From assembly GCA_031769625.1 (NCBI GenBank), contig JAUIMM010000739.1, forward strand, positions 2,111,501-2,175,500: DNA of 64,000 nt, written 5' to 3'. The notes under the pieces are model-generated. The model was not told the origin of the DNA, ran no database searches, and was given only the letters and a program-made list of their open reading frames with translations. This DNA is from Taudactylus pleione (Eukaryota; Chordata; Amphibia; Anura; Myobatrachidae). The position numbers and the translations under genes are program-made. Below are positions 14,301 through 27,400 of the stretch, piece by piece (position 1 is the stretch's first letter; the number at the start of each line of letters is the position of its first letter).

Positions 14301-15440
14301 CTGTATCTCATTATCTGTCATCTGTCTCACCAGCTCCGTTCCCCATCTATGTGCTCCCCTTCTGTACCCACACACCTCTGTATTCTTATTTCCCATTGGT
14401 CAGAGCTGCGCTGTATCTCATTATCTGTCATCTGTCTCACCAGCTCCGTTCCCCATCTATGTGCTCCCCTTCTGTACACACACACCGCTGTATTCTTGTT
14501 TCCCATTGGTCAGAGCCGCTGTATCTCATTATCTGTCATCTGTCTCACCAGCTCCGTTCCTCATCTATGTGCTCCCCTTCTGTACACACACACCTCTGTA
14601 TTCTTATTTCCCATTGGTCAGAGCCTGTATCTCATTATCTGTCATCTGTGTCACCAGCACCGTTCCCCATCTTTGTGCTCCCCTTCTGTCCCCACACACC
14701 TCTGTATTCTTATTTCCCAGTGGTCAGAGCCTGTATCTCATTATCTGTCATCTGTCTCACCAGCTCCATTCCCCATTTGTGTGCTCCCCTTCTGTCCCCA
14801 CACACCTCTATATTCTTATTTCCCATTGGTCAGAGCTGCTGTATCTCATTATCTGTCATCTGTCTCACCAGCTCCGTTCCTCATCTATGTGCTCCCCTTC
14901 TGTACCCACACACCCCTGTATTCTTATTTCCCATTGGTCAGAGCCTGTATCTCATTATCTGTCATCTGTCTCACCATCTCCGTTCCTCATCTATGTGCTC
15001 CCCTTCTGTACCCACACACCTCTGTATTCTTATTTCCCATTGGTCAGAGCCGCGCTGTATCTTAGTATCTGTCATCTGTCTCACCAGCTCCGTTCCCCAT
15101 CTATGTGCTCCCCTTCTGTACCCACACACCTCTGTATTCTTATTTCCCATTGGTCAGAGCCTGTATCTCATTATCTGTCATCTGTCTCACCAGCTCCGTT
15201 CCCCATCTATGTGCTCCCGTTCTGTACACACACCTCTTTATTCTTGTTTCCCATTGGTCAGAGCCGCTGTATCTCATTATCTGTCATCTGTCTCACCAGC
15301 TCCGTTCCTCATCTATGTGCTCCCCTTCTTTACACACACACCTCTGTATTCTTATTTCCCATTGGTCAGAGCCGCGCTGTATCTCATTATCTGTCATCTG
15401 TCTCACCAGCTCCGTTCCCCATCTATGTGCTCCCCTTCTG
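11310..15440 (+). repeat. Internal tandem duplication within super-unit copy 1, right half
   Basis: This is the second copy of the block at about 7,140-11,310 and directly abuts it. It differs by a few substitutions: CATCTAAGTGCTC near 12,000 where the left half has CATCTATGTGCTC, and CTGCTCCCCATC near 12,850 where the left half has CTGCTCCTCATC. The same pair exists in super-unit copy 2 at about 25,616-29,786 and 29,786-34,020, so the internal duplication came before the 18.5-kb duplication. Confidence 0.8.
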
Positions 15441-18400
15441 TACACACACCTCTGTATTCTTGTTTCCCATTGGTCAGAGCCGCTGTATCTCATTATCTGT
15501 CATCTGTCTCACCAGCTCCATTCCCCATCTATGTGCTCCCCTTCTGTACACACACACCTCTGTATTCTTATTTCCCATTGGTCAGAGCCTGTATCTCATT
15601 ATCTGTCATCTGTCTCACCAGCTCCGTTCCCCTTCTGTACACACACACCTCTGTATTCTTATTTCCCATTGGTCAGAGCCTGTATCTCATTATCTGTCAT
15701 CTGTCTCACCAGCTCCATTTCCCATCTATGTGCTCCCCTTCTGTCCCCACACACCTCTGTATTCTTTTTTCCCATTGGTCAGAGCCGCTGTATCTCATTA
15801 TCTGTCATCTGTCTCACCAGCTCCGTTCCTCATCTATGTGCTCCCCTTCTGTACCCACACACCCCTGTATTCTTATTTCCCATTGGTCAGTGCCTGTATC
15901 TCATTATCTGTCATCTGTCTCACCAGCTCCGTTCCCCATCTATGTGCTCCCCTTCTGTACCCACACACCTCTGTATTCTTATTTCCCATTGGTCAGAGCC
16001 TGTATCTCATTATCTGTCATCTGTCTCACCAGCTACGTTCCCCATCTATGTGCTCCCCTTCTGTACCCACACACCTCTGTATTCTTATTTCCCATTGGTC
16101 AGAGCCTGTATCTCATTATCTATCATCTGTCTCACCAGCTCCGTTCCCCATCTATGTGCTCCCCTTCTGTACCCACACATCTCTGAATTCTTATTTCCCA
16201 TTGGTCAGAGCCTGTATCTCATTATCTGTCATCTGTCTCACCAGCTCCGTTCCCCATCTATGTGCTCCCCTTCTGTACACACACACCTCTGTATTCTTAT
16301 TTCCCATTGGTCAGAGCCGCGCTGTATCTCATTATCTGTCATCTGTCTCACCAGCTCCGTTCCCCATCTATGTGCTCCCCTTCTGTACCCACGCACCTCT
16401 GTATTCTTATTTCCCATTGGTCAGAGCCTGTATCTCATTATCTGTCATCTGTCTCACCAGCTCCGTTCCCCATCTATGTGCTCCCCTTCTGTACCCACAC
16501 ACCTCTGTATTCTTATTTCCCATTGGTCAGAGCCTGTATCTCATCTGTCATCTGTCTCACCAGCTCCGTTCCCCATCTATGTGCTCCCCTTCTGTAGCCA
16601 CACACCTCTGTATACTTATTTCCCATTGTTCAGAGTCTGTATCTCATTATCTGTCATCTGTCTCACCAGCTCCGTTCCCCATCTATGTGCTCCCCTTCTG
16701 TACCCACACACCTCTGTATTCTTATTTCCCATTGGTCAGAGCCTGTATCTCATTATCTGTCATCTGTCTCACCAGCTCCGTTCCCCATCTATGTGCTCCC
16801 CTTCTGTACCCACACACCTCTGTATTCTTATTTCCCATTGGTCAGAGCTGCGCTGTATCTCATTATCTGTCATCTGTCTCACCAGCTCCGTTTCCCATCT
16901 ATGTGCTCCCCTTCTGTACACACACACCTCTGTATTATTATTTCCCATTTGTCAGAGCCTGTATCTCATTATCTTTCATCTGTCTCACCTGCTCCGTTCC
17001 CCATCTATGTGCTCCCCTTCTGTACCCACACACCTCTGTATTCTTATTTCCCATTGGTCAGAGCCGCGCTGTATCTCATTATCTGTCATCTGTCTCACCA
17101 GCTCTGTTCCCCATCTATGTGCTCCCCTTCTGTACCCACACACCTCTGTATTCTTATTTCCCATTGGTCAGAGCCTGTATCTCATTATCTGTCATCTGTC
17201 TCACCAGCTCCGTTCCCCATCTATGTGCTCCCCTTCTGTAGCCACACACCTCTGTATTCTTATTTCCCATTGTTCAGAGCCTGTATCTCATTATCTGTCA
17301 TCTGTCTCACCAGCTCCGTTCCCCATCTATGTGCTCCCCTTCTGTACCCACACACCTCTGTATTCTTATTTCCCATTGGTCAGAGCCTGTATCTCATTAT
17401 CTGTCATCTGTCTCACCAGCTCCGTTCCCCATCTATGTGCTCCCCTTCTGTACCCACACACCTCTGTATTCTTATTTCCCATTGGTCAGAGCTGCGCTGT
17501 ATCTCATTATCTGTCATCTGTCTCACCAGCTCCGTTCCCCATCTATGTGCTCCCCTTCTGTACACACACACCGCTATATTCTTGTTTCCCATTGGTCAGA
17601 GCCGCTGTATCTCATTATCTGTCATCTGTCTCACCAGCTCCGTTCCTCATCTATGTGCTCCCCTTCTGTACACACACACCTCTGTATTCTTATTTCCCAT
17701 TGGTCAGAGCCTGTATCTCATTATCTGTCATCTGTGTCACCAGCACCGTTCCCCATCTTTGTGCTCCCCTTCTGTCCCCACACACCTCTGTATTCTTATT
17801 TCCCAGTGTTCAGAGCCGCTGTATCTCATTATCTGTCATCTGTCTCACCAGCTCCGTTCCTCATCTATGTGCTCCCCTTCTGTACCCACACACCCCTGTA
17901 TTCTTATTTCCATTTGGTCAGAGCCTGTATCTCATTATCTGTCATCTGTCTCACCAGCTCCGTTCCCCATCTATGTGCTCCCCTTCTGTCCCCACACACC
18001 TCTCTATTCTTATTTCCCATTGGTCAAAGCCGCGCTGTATCTCATTATCTGTCATCTGTCTCACCAGCTCCGTTCCCCATCTATGTGCTCCCCTTCTGTA
18101 CCCACGCACCTCTTTATTCTTATTTCCCATTGGTCAGAGCCTGTATCTCATTATCTGTCATCTGTCTCACCAGCTCCGTTCCCCATCTATGTGCTCCCCT
18201 TCTGTACCCACACACCTCTGTATTCTTATTTCCCATTGGTCAGAGCCTGTATCTCATTATCTGTCATCTGTCTCACCAGCTCCGTTCCCCATCTATGTGC
18301 TCCCCTTCTGTAGCCACACACCTCTGTATTCTTATTTCCCATTGTTCAGAGCCTGTATCTCATTATCTGTCATCTGTCTCACCAGCTCCGTTCCCCATCT

Positions 18401-18476
18401 ATGTGCTCCCCTTCTGTACACACACACCTCTGTATTCTTATTTCCCATTGGTCAGAGCCGCGCTGTATCTCATTAT

Positions 18477-21400
18477 CTGTCATCTGTCTCACCAGCTCCG
18501 TTCCCCATCTATGTGCTCCCCTTCTGTACCCACGCACCTCTGTATTCTTATTTCCCATTGGTCAGAGCCTGTATCTCATTATCTGTCATCTGTCTCACCA
18601 GCTCCGTTCCCCATCTATGTGCTCCCCTTCTGTACCCACACACCTCTGTATTCTTATTTCCCATTGGTCAGAGCCTGTATCTCATTATCTGTCATCTGTC
18701 TCACCAGCTCCGTTCCCCATCTATGTGCTCCCCTTCTGTAGCCACACACCTCTGTATTCTTATTTCCCATTGTTCAGAGTCCGTATCTCATTATCTGTCA
18801 TCTGTCTCACCAGCTCCGTTCCCCATCTATGTGCTCCCCTTCTGTACCCACACACCTCTGTATTCTTATTTCCCATTGGTCAGAGCCTGTATCTCATTAT
18901 CTGTCATCTGTCTCACCAGCTCCGTTCCCCATCTATGTGCTCCCCTTCTGTACCCACACACCTCTGTATTCTTATTTCCCATTGGTCAGAGCTGCGCTGT
19001 ATCTCATTATCTGTCATCTGTCTCACCAGCTCCGTTCCCCATCTATGTGCTCCCCTTCTGTACACACACACCTCTGTATTCTTATTTCCCATTGGTCAGA
19101 GCCGCGCTGTATCTCATTATCTGTCATCTGTCTCACCAGCTCCGTTCCCCATCTATGTGCTCCCCTTCTGTACCCACACACCTCTGTATTCTTATTTCCC
19201 ATTGGTCAGAGCCTGTATCTCATTATCTGTCATCTGTCTCACCAGCTCCGTTCCCCATCTATGTGCTCCCCTTCTGTAGCCACACACCTCTGTATTATTT
19301 CCCATTGTTCAGAGCCTGTATCTCATTATCTGTCATCTGTCTCACCAGCTCCGTTCCCCATCTATGTGCTCCCCTTCTGTACCCACACACCTCTGTATTC
19401 TTATTTCCCATTGGTCAGAGCCTGTATCTCATTATCTGTCATCTGTCTCACCAGCTCCGTTCCCCATCTATGTGCTCCCCTTCTGTACCCACACACCTCT
19501 GTATTCTTATTTCCCATTGGTCAGAGCTGCGCTGTATCTCATTATCTGTCATCTGTCTCACCAGCTCCGTTCCCCATCTATGTGCTCCCCTTCTGTACAC
19601 ACACACCGCTGTATTCTTGTTTCCCATTGGTCAGAGCCGCTGTATCTCATTATCTGTCATCTGTCTCACCAGCTCCGTTCCCCATCTATGTGCTCCCCTT
19701 CTGTACACACACACCTCTGTATTCTTATTTCCCATTGGTCAGAGCCGCGCTGTATCTCATTATCTGTCATCTGTCTCACCAGCTCCGTTCCCCATCTATG
19801 TGCTCCCCTTCTGTACCCACGCACCTCTGTATTCTTATTTCCCATTGGTCAGAGCCTGTATCTCATTATCTGTCATCTGTCTCACCAGCTCCGTTCCCCT
19901 CTATGTGCTCCCCTTCTGTACCCACACACCTCTGTATTTTTATTTCCCATTGGTCAGAGCCTGTATCTCATTATCTGTCATCTGTCTCACCAGCTCCGTT
20001 CCCCATCTATGTGCTCCCCTTCTGTAGCCACACACCTCTGTATTCTTATTTCCCATTGTTCAGAGCCTGTATCTCATTATCTGTCATCTGTCTCACCAGC
20101 TCCGTTCCCCATCTATGTGCTCCCCTTCTGTACCCACACACCTCTGTATTATTTCCCATTGGTCAGAGCCTGTATCTCATTATCTGTCATCTGTCTCACC
20201 AGCTCCGTTCCCCATCTATGTGCTCCCCTTCTGTACCCACACACCTCTGTATTCTTATTTCCCATTGGTCAGAGCTGCGCTGTATCTCATTATCTGTCAT
20301 CTGTCTCACCAGCTCCGTTCCCCATCTATGTGCTCCCCTTCTGTACACACACACCGCTGTATTCTTGTTTCCCATTGGTCAGAGCCGCTGTATCTCATTA
20401 TCTGTCATCTGTCTCACCAGCTCAGTTCCTCATCTATGTGCTCCCCTTCTGTACACACACACCTCTGTATTCTTATTTCCCATTGGTCAGAGCCGCGCTG
20501 TATCTCATTATCTGTCATCTGTCTCACCAGCTCCGTTCCCCATCTATGTGCTCCCCTTCTGTACACACACCTCTGTATTCTTGTTTCCCATTGGTCAGAG
20601 CCGCTGTATCTCATTATCTGTCATCTGTCTCACCAGCTCCATTCCCCATCTATGTGCTCCCCTTCTGTACCCACACACCTCTGTATTCTTATTTCCCATT
20701 GGTCAGAGCCTGTATCTCATTATCTGTCATCTGTCTCACCAGCTCCGTTCCCCATCTATGTGCTCCCCTTCTGTACCCACACACCTCTGTATTCTTATTT
20801 CCCATTGGTCAGAGCTGCGCTGTATCTCATTATCTGTCATCTGTCTCACCAGCTCCGTTCCCCATCTATGTGCTCCCCTTCTGTACACACACACCGCTGT
20901 ATTCTTGTTTCCCATTGGTCAGAGCCGCTGTATCTCATTATCTGTCATCTGTCTCACCAGCTCCGTTCCTCATCTATGTGCTCCCCTTCTGTACACACAC
21001 ACCTCTGTATTCTTATTTCCCATTGGTCAGAGCCGCGCTGTATCTCATTATCTGTCATCTGTCTCACCAGCCCCGTTCCCCATCTATGTGCTCCCCTTCT
21101 GTACACACACCTCTGTATTCTTGTTTCCCATTGGTCAGAGCCGCTGTATCTCATTATCTGTCATCTGTCTCACCAGCTCCATTCCCCATCTATGTGCTCC
21201 CCTTCTGTACACACACACCTCTGTATTCTTATTTCCCATTGGTCAGAGCCTGTATCTCATTATCTGTCATCTGTCTCACCAGCTCCGTTCCCCTTCTGTA
21301 CACACACACCTCTGTATTCTTATTGCCCATTGGTCAGAGCCTGTATCTCATTATCTGTCATCTGTCTCACCAGCACCATTTCCCATCTATGTGCTCCCCT

Positions 21401-24400
21401 TCTGTACCCACACACCCCTGTATTCTTATTTCCCATTGGTCAGTGCCTGTATCTCATTATCTGTCATCTGTCTCACCAGCTCCGTTCCCCATCTATGTGC
21501 TCCCCTTCTGTACCCACACACCTCTGTATTCTTATTTCCCATTGGTCAGAGCCTGTATCTCATTATCTGTCATCTGTCTCACCAGCTCCGTTCCCCATCT
21601 ATGTGCTCCCCTTCTGTACCCACACACCTCTGTATTCTTATTTCCCATTGGTCAGAGCCTGTATCTCATTATCTATCATCTGTCTCACCAGCTCCGTTCC
21701 CCATCTATGTGCTCCCCTTCTGTACCCACACATCTCTGAATTCTTATTTCCCATTGGTCAGAGCCTGTATCTCATTATCTGTCATCTGTCTCACCAGCTC
21801 CGTTCCCCATCTATGTGCTCCCCTTCTGTACACACACACCTCTGTATTCTTATTTCCCATTGGTCAGAGCCGCGCTGTATCTCATTATCTGTCATCTGTC
21901 TCACCAGCTCCGTTCCCCATCTATGTGCTCCCCTTCTGTACCCACGCACCTCTGTATTCTTATTTCCCATTGGTCAGAGCCTGTATCTCATTATCTGTCA
22001 TCTGTCTCACCAGCTCCGTTCCCCATCTATGTGCTCCCCTTCTGTACCCACACACCTCTGTATTCTTATTTCCCATTGGTCAGAGCCGCGCTGTATCTCA
22101 GTATCTGTCATCTGTATCACCAGCTCCGTTCCCCATCTATGTGCTCCCCTTCTGTACCCACACACCTCTGTATTCTTATTTCCCATTGGTCAGAGCCTGT
22201 ATCTCATTATCTGTCATCTGTCTCACCAGCTCCGTTCCCCATCTATGTGCTCCCCTTCTGTAGCCACACACCTCTGTATTCTTATTTCCCATTGTTCAGA
22301 GCCTGTATCTCATTATCTGTCATCTGTCTCACCAGCTCCGTTCCCCATCTATGTGCTCCCCTTCTGTACCCACACACCTCTGTATTCTTATTTCCCATTG
22401 GTCAGAGCCTGTATCTCATTATCTGTCATCTGTCTCACCAGCTCCGTTCCCCATCTATGTGCTCCCCTTCTGTACCCACACACCTCTGTATTCTTATTTC
22501 CCATTGGTCAGAGCTGCGCTGTATCTCATTATCTGTCATCTGTCTCACCAGCTCCGTTCCCCATCTATGTACTCCCCTTCTGTACCCACGCACCTCTGTA
22601 TTCTTATTTCCCATTGGTCAGTGCCTGTATCTCATTATCTGTCATCTGTCTCACCAGCTCCGTTCCCCATCTATTTGCTCCCCTTCTGTACCCACACACC
22701 TCTGTATTCTTATTTCCTATTGGTCAGCGCCTGTATCTCATTATCTGTATCACCAGCTCCGTTCCCCATCTATGTGCTCCCCTTCTGTACCAACACACCT
22801 CTGTATTCTTATTTCCCATTGGTCAGAGCCTGTATCTCATTATCTGTCATCTGTCTCACCAGCTCCGTTCCCCATCTATGTGCTCCCCTTCTGTACCCAC
22901 ACACCTCTGTATTCTTATTTCCCATTGGTCAGAGCTGCGCTGTATCTCATTATCTGTCATCTGTCTCACCAGCTCCGTTCCCCATCTATGTGCTCCCCTT
23001 CTGTACCCACACACTTCTATATTCTTATTTCCCTTTGGTCAGAGCCTGTATCTCATTATCTGTCATCTGTCTCACCAGCTCCGTTCCCCATCTATGTGCT
23101 CCCCTTCTGTACCCACACACTTCTATATTCTTATTTCCCTTTGGTCAGAGCTTGTATCTCATTATCTGTCATCTGTCTCACCAGCTCCGTTCCCCATCTA
23201 TGTGCTCCCCTTCTGTCCCCACACACCTCTGTATTCTTATTTCCCATTGGTCAGAGCCTGTATCTCATTATCTGTCATCTGTCTCACCAGCTCCGTTCCC
23301 CATCTATGTGTTCCCCTTCTGTACCCACACACCTCTGTATTCTTATTTTCCATTGGTCAGAGCCTGTATCTCATTATCTGTCATCTGTCTCACCAGCCCC
23401 GTTCCCCATCTATGTGCTCCCCTTCTGTACCCACACAGCTCTGTATTCTTATTTCCCATTGGTCAGAGCCTGTATCTCATTATATGTCATCTGTCTCACC
23501 AGCTCCGTTCCCCATCTATGTGCTCCCCTTCTGTACCCACACACCTCTGTATTCTTATTTCCCATTGGTCAGAGCCTGTATCTCATTATCTGTCATTTGT
23601 CTCACCAGCTCCGTTCCCCATCTATGTGCTCCCCTTCTGTACCCACACTCCTCTGTATTCTTATTTCCCATTGGTCAGGGCCTGTATCTCATTATCTGTC
23701 ATCTGTCTCACCAGCTCCGTTCCCCATCTATGTGCTCCCCTTCTGTACCCACACACCTCTGTATTCTTATTTCCCATTGGTCAGAGCCGCGCTGTATCTC
23801 CTTATCTGTCATCTGTCTCACCAGCTCTGTTCCCCATCTATGTGCTCCCCTTCTGTACCCACACACCTCTGTATTCTTATTTCCCATTGGTCAGAGCCGT
23901 GCTGTATCTCATTATCTGTCATCTGTCTCACCAGCTCAGTTCCCCATCTATGTGCTCCCCTTCTGTACCCACACACCTCTGTATTCTTATTTCCCATTGG
24001 TCACAACCTGTATCTCATTATCTGTCATCTGTCTCACCAGCTCCGTTCCCCATCTATGTGTTCCCCTTCTGTACCCACACACCTCTGTATTCTTATTTCC
24101 CATTGGTCAGAGCCTGTATCTCATTATCTGTCATCTGTCTCACCAGCTCCGTTCCCCATCTATGTGCTCCCCTTCTGTACACACACACCTCTGTATTCTT
24201 GTTTCCCATTGGTCAGAGCCTGTATCTCATTATCTGTCATCTGTCTCACCAGCTCCGTTCCCCATCTATGTGCTCCCCTTCTGTACACACACACCGCTGT
24301 ATTCTTGTTTCCCATTGGTCAGAGCCGCTGTATCTCATTATCTGTCATCTGTCTCACCAGCTCCGTTCCCCATCTATGTGCTCCCCTTCTGTACACACAC

Positions 24401-27400
24401 ACCTCTGTATTCTTATTTCCCATTGGTCAGAGCCGCGCTGTATCTCATTATCTGTCATCTGTCTCACCAGCTCCGTTCCCCATCTATGTGCTCCCCTTCT
24501 GTACCCACGCACCTCTGTATTCTTATTTCCCATTGGTCAGAGCCTGTATCTCATTATCTGTCATCTGTCTCACCAGCTCCGTTCCCCATCTATGTGCTCC
24601 CCTTCTGTACCCACACACCTCTGTATTCTTATTTCCCATTGGTCAGAGCCTGTATCTCATTATCTGTCATCTGTCTCACCAGCTCCGTTCCCCATCTATG
24701 TGCTCCCCTTCTGTAGCCACACACCTCTGTATTCTTATTTCCCATTGTTCAGAGCCTGTATCTCATTATCTGTCATCTGTCTCACCAGCTCCGTTCCCCA
24801 TCTATGTGCTCCCCTTCTGTACCCACACACCTCTGTATTATTTCCCATTGGTCAGAGCCTGTATCTCATTATCTGTCATCTGTCTCACCAGCTCCGTTCC
24901 CCATCTATGTGCTCCCCTTCTGTACCCACACACCTCTGTATTCTTATTTCCCATTGGTCAGAGCTGCGCTGTATCTCATTATCTGTCATCTGTCTCACCA
25001 GCTCCGTTCCCCATCTATGTGCTCCCCTTCTGTACACACACACCGCTGTATTCTTGTTTCCCATTGGTCAGAGCCGCTGTATCTCATTATCTGTCATCTG
25101 TCTCACCAGCTCCGTTCCTCATCTATGTGCTCCCCTTCTGTACACACACACCTCTGTATTCTTATTTCCCATTGGTCAGAGCCGCGCTGTATCTCATTAT
25201 CTGTCATCTGTCTCACCAGCTCCGTTCCCCATCTATGTGCTCCCCTTCTGTACACACACCTCTGTATTCTTGTTTCCCATTGGTCAGAGCCGCTGTATCT
25301 CATTATCTGTCATCTGTCTCACCAGCTCCATTCCCCATCTATGTGCTCCCCTTCTGTACCCACACACCTCTGTATTCTTATTTCCCATTGGTCAGAGCCT
25401 GTATCTCATTATCTGTCATCTGTCTCACCAGCTCCGTTCCCCATCTATGTGCTCCCCTTCTGTACCCACACACCTCTGTATTCTTATTTCCCATTGGTCA
25501 GAGCTGCGCTGTATCTCATTATCTGTCATCTGTCTCACCAGCTCCGTTCCCCATCTATGTGCTCCCCTTCTGTACACACACACCGCTGTATTCTTGTTTC
25601 CCATTGGTCAGAGCTGCGCTGTATCTCATTATCTGTCATCTGTCTCACCAGCTCCGTTCCCCATCTATGTGCTCCCCTTCTGTACACACACACCGCTGTA
25701 TTCTTGTTTCCCATTGGTCAGAGCCGCTGTATCTCATTATCTGTCATCTGTCTCACCAGCTCCGTTCCTCATCTATGTGCTCCCCTTCTGTACCCACACA
25801 CCTCTGTATTCTTATTTCCCATTGGTCAGAGCCTGTATCTCATTATCTGTCATCTGTCTCACCAGCTCCGTTCCCCATCTATGTGCTCCCCTTCTGTACC
25901 CACACACCTCTGTATTCTTATTTCCCATTGGTCAGAGCCTGTATCTCATTATCTATCATCTGTCTCACCAGCTCCGTTCCCCATCTATGTGCTCCCCTTC
26001 TGTACCCACACACCTCTGTATTCTTATTTCCCATTGGTCAGAGCCTGTATCTCATTATCTGTCATCTGTCTCACCAGCTCCGTTCCCCATCTATGTGCTC
26101 CCCTTCTGTACCCACACACCTCTGTATTCTTATTTCCCATTGGTCAGAGCCTGTATCTCATTATCTATCATCTGTCTCACCAGCTCCGTTCCCCATCTAT
26201 GTGCTCCCCTTCTGTACCCACACATCTCTGAATTCTTATTTCCCATTGGTCAGAGCCTGTATCTCATTATCTGTCATCTGTCTCACCAGCTCCGTTCCCC
26301 ATCTATGTGCTCCCCTTCTGTACACACACACCTCTGTATTCTTATTTCCCATTGGTCAGAGCCGTGCTGTATCTCATTATCTGTCATCTGTCTCACCAGC
26401 TCCGTTCCCCATCTATGTGCTCCCCTTCTGTACCCACGCACCTCTGTATTCTTATTTCCCATTGGTCAGAGCCGCGCTGTATCTCAGTATCTGTCATCTG
26501 TATCACCAGCTCCGTTCCCCATCTATGTGCTCCCCTTCTGTACCAACACACCTCTGTATTCTTATTTCCCATTGGTCAGAGCCTGTATCTCATTATCTGT
26601 CATCTGTCTCACCAGCTCCGTTCCCCATCTATGTGCTCCCCTTCTGTACACACACACACCTCTGTATTCTTGTTTCCCATTGGTCAGAGCCGCTGTATCC
26701 GATTATCTGTCATCTGTCTCACCAGCTCCGTTCCTCATCTATGTGCTCCCCTTCTGTACACACACACCTCTGTATTCTTATTTCCCATTGTTCAGAGCCT
26801 GTATCTCATTATCTGTCACCTGTCTCACCAGCTCCATTCCCCATTTGTGTGCTCCCCTTCTGTCCCCACACACCTCTATATTCTTATTTCCCATTGGTCA
26901 GAGCTGCTGTATCTCATTATCTGTCATCTGTCTCACCAGCTCCGTTCCTCATCTATGTGCTCCCCTTCTGTACCCACACACCCCTGTATTCTTATTTCCC
27001 ATTGGTCAGAGCCTGTATCTCATTATCTGTCATCTGTCTCACCAGCTCCGTTCCCCATCTAGGTGCTCCCCTTCTGTACCCACACACCTCTGTATTCTTA
27101 TTTCCCATTGGTCAGAGCCTGTATCTCATTATCTGTCATCTGTCTCACCAGCTCCGTTCCCCATCTATGTGCTCCCCTTCTGTAGCCACCCACCTCTGTA
27201 TTCTTATTTCCCATTGGTCAGAGCCTGTATCTCATTATCTGTCATCTGTCTCACCAGCTCTGCTCCTCATCTATGTGCTCCCCTTCTGTACCCACACACC
27301 TCTGTATTCTTATTTCCCATTGGTCAGAGCCGCGCTGTATCTCAGTATCTGTCATCTGTCTCACCAGCTCCGTTCCCCTTCTGTACACACACACCTCTGT

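Larger units (their letters stand above)
1..18476 (+). repeat. Higher-order super-unit, copy 1 (about 18.5 kb)
   Basis: Base 1 aligns with base 18,477, and long stretches of variant monomers follow in the same order. For example, the stop-bounded readings at 353-3787, 1639-6240, 3875-10090 and 7831-8586 recur exactly 18,476 bp to the right. The left limit is set by the window edge, so the true start of the super-unit is unknown. Identity looks very high: I noted a C at 4,835 against T at 23,311 and few other differences. The super-unit is a specific string of monomer variants rather than a new sequence. Confidence 0.9.
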
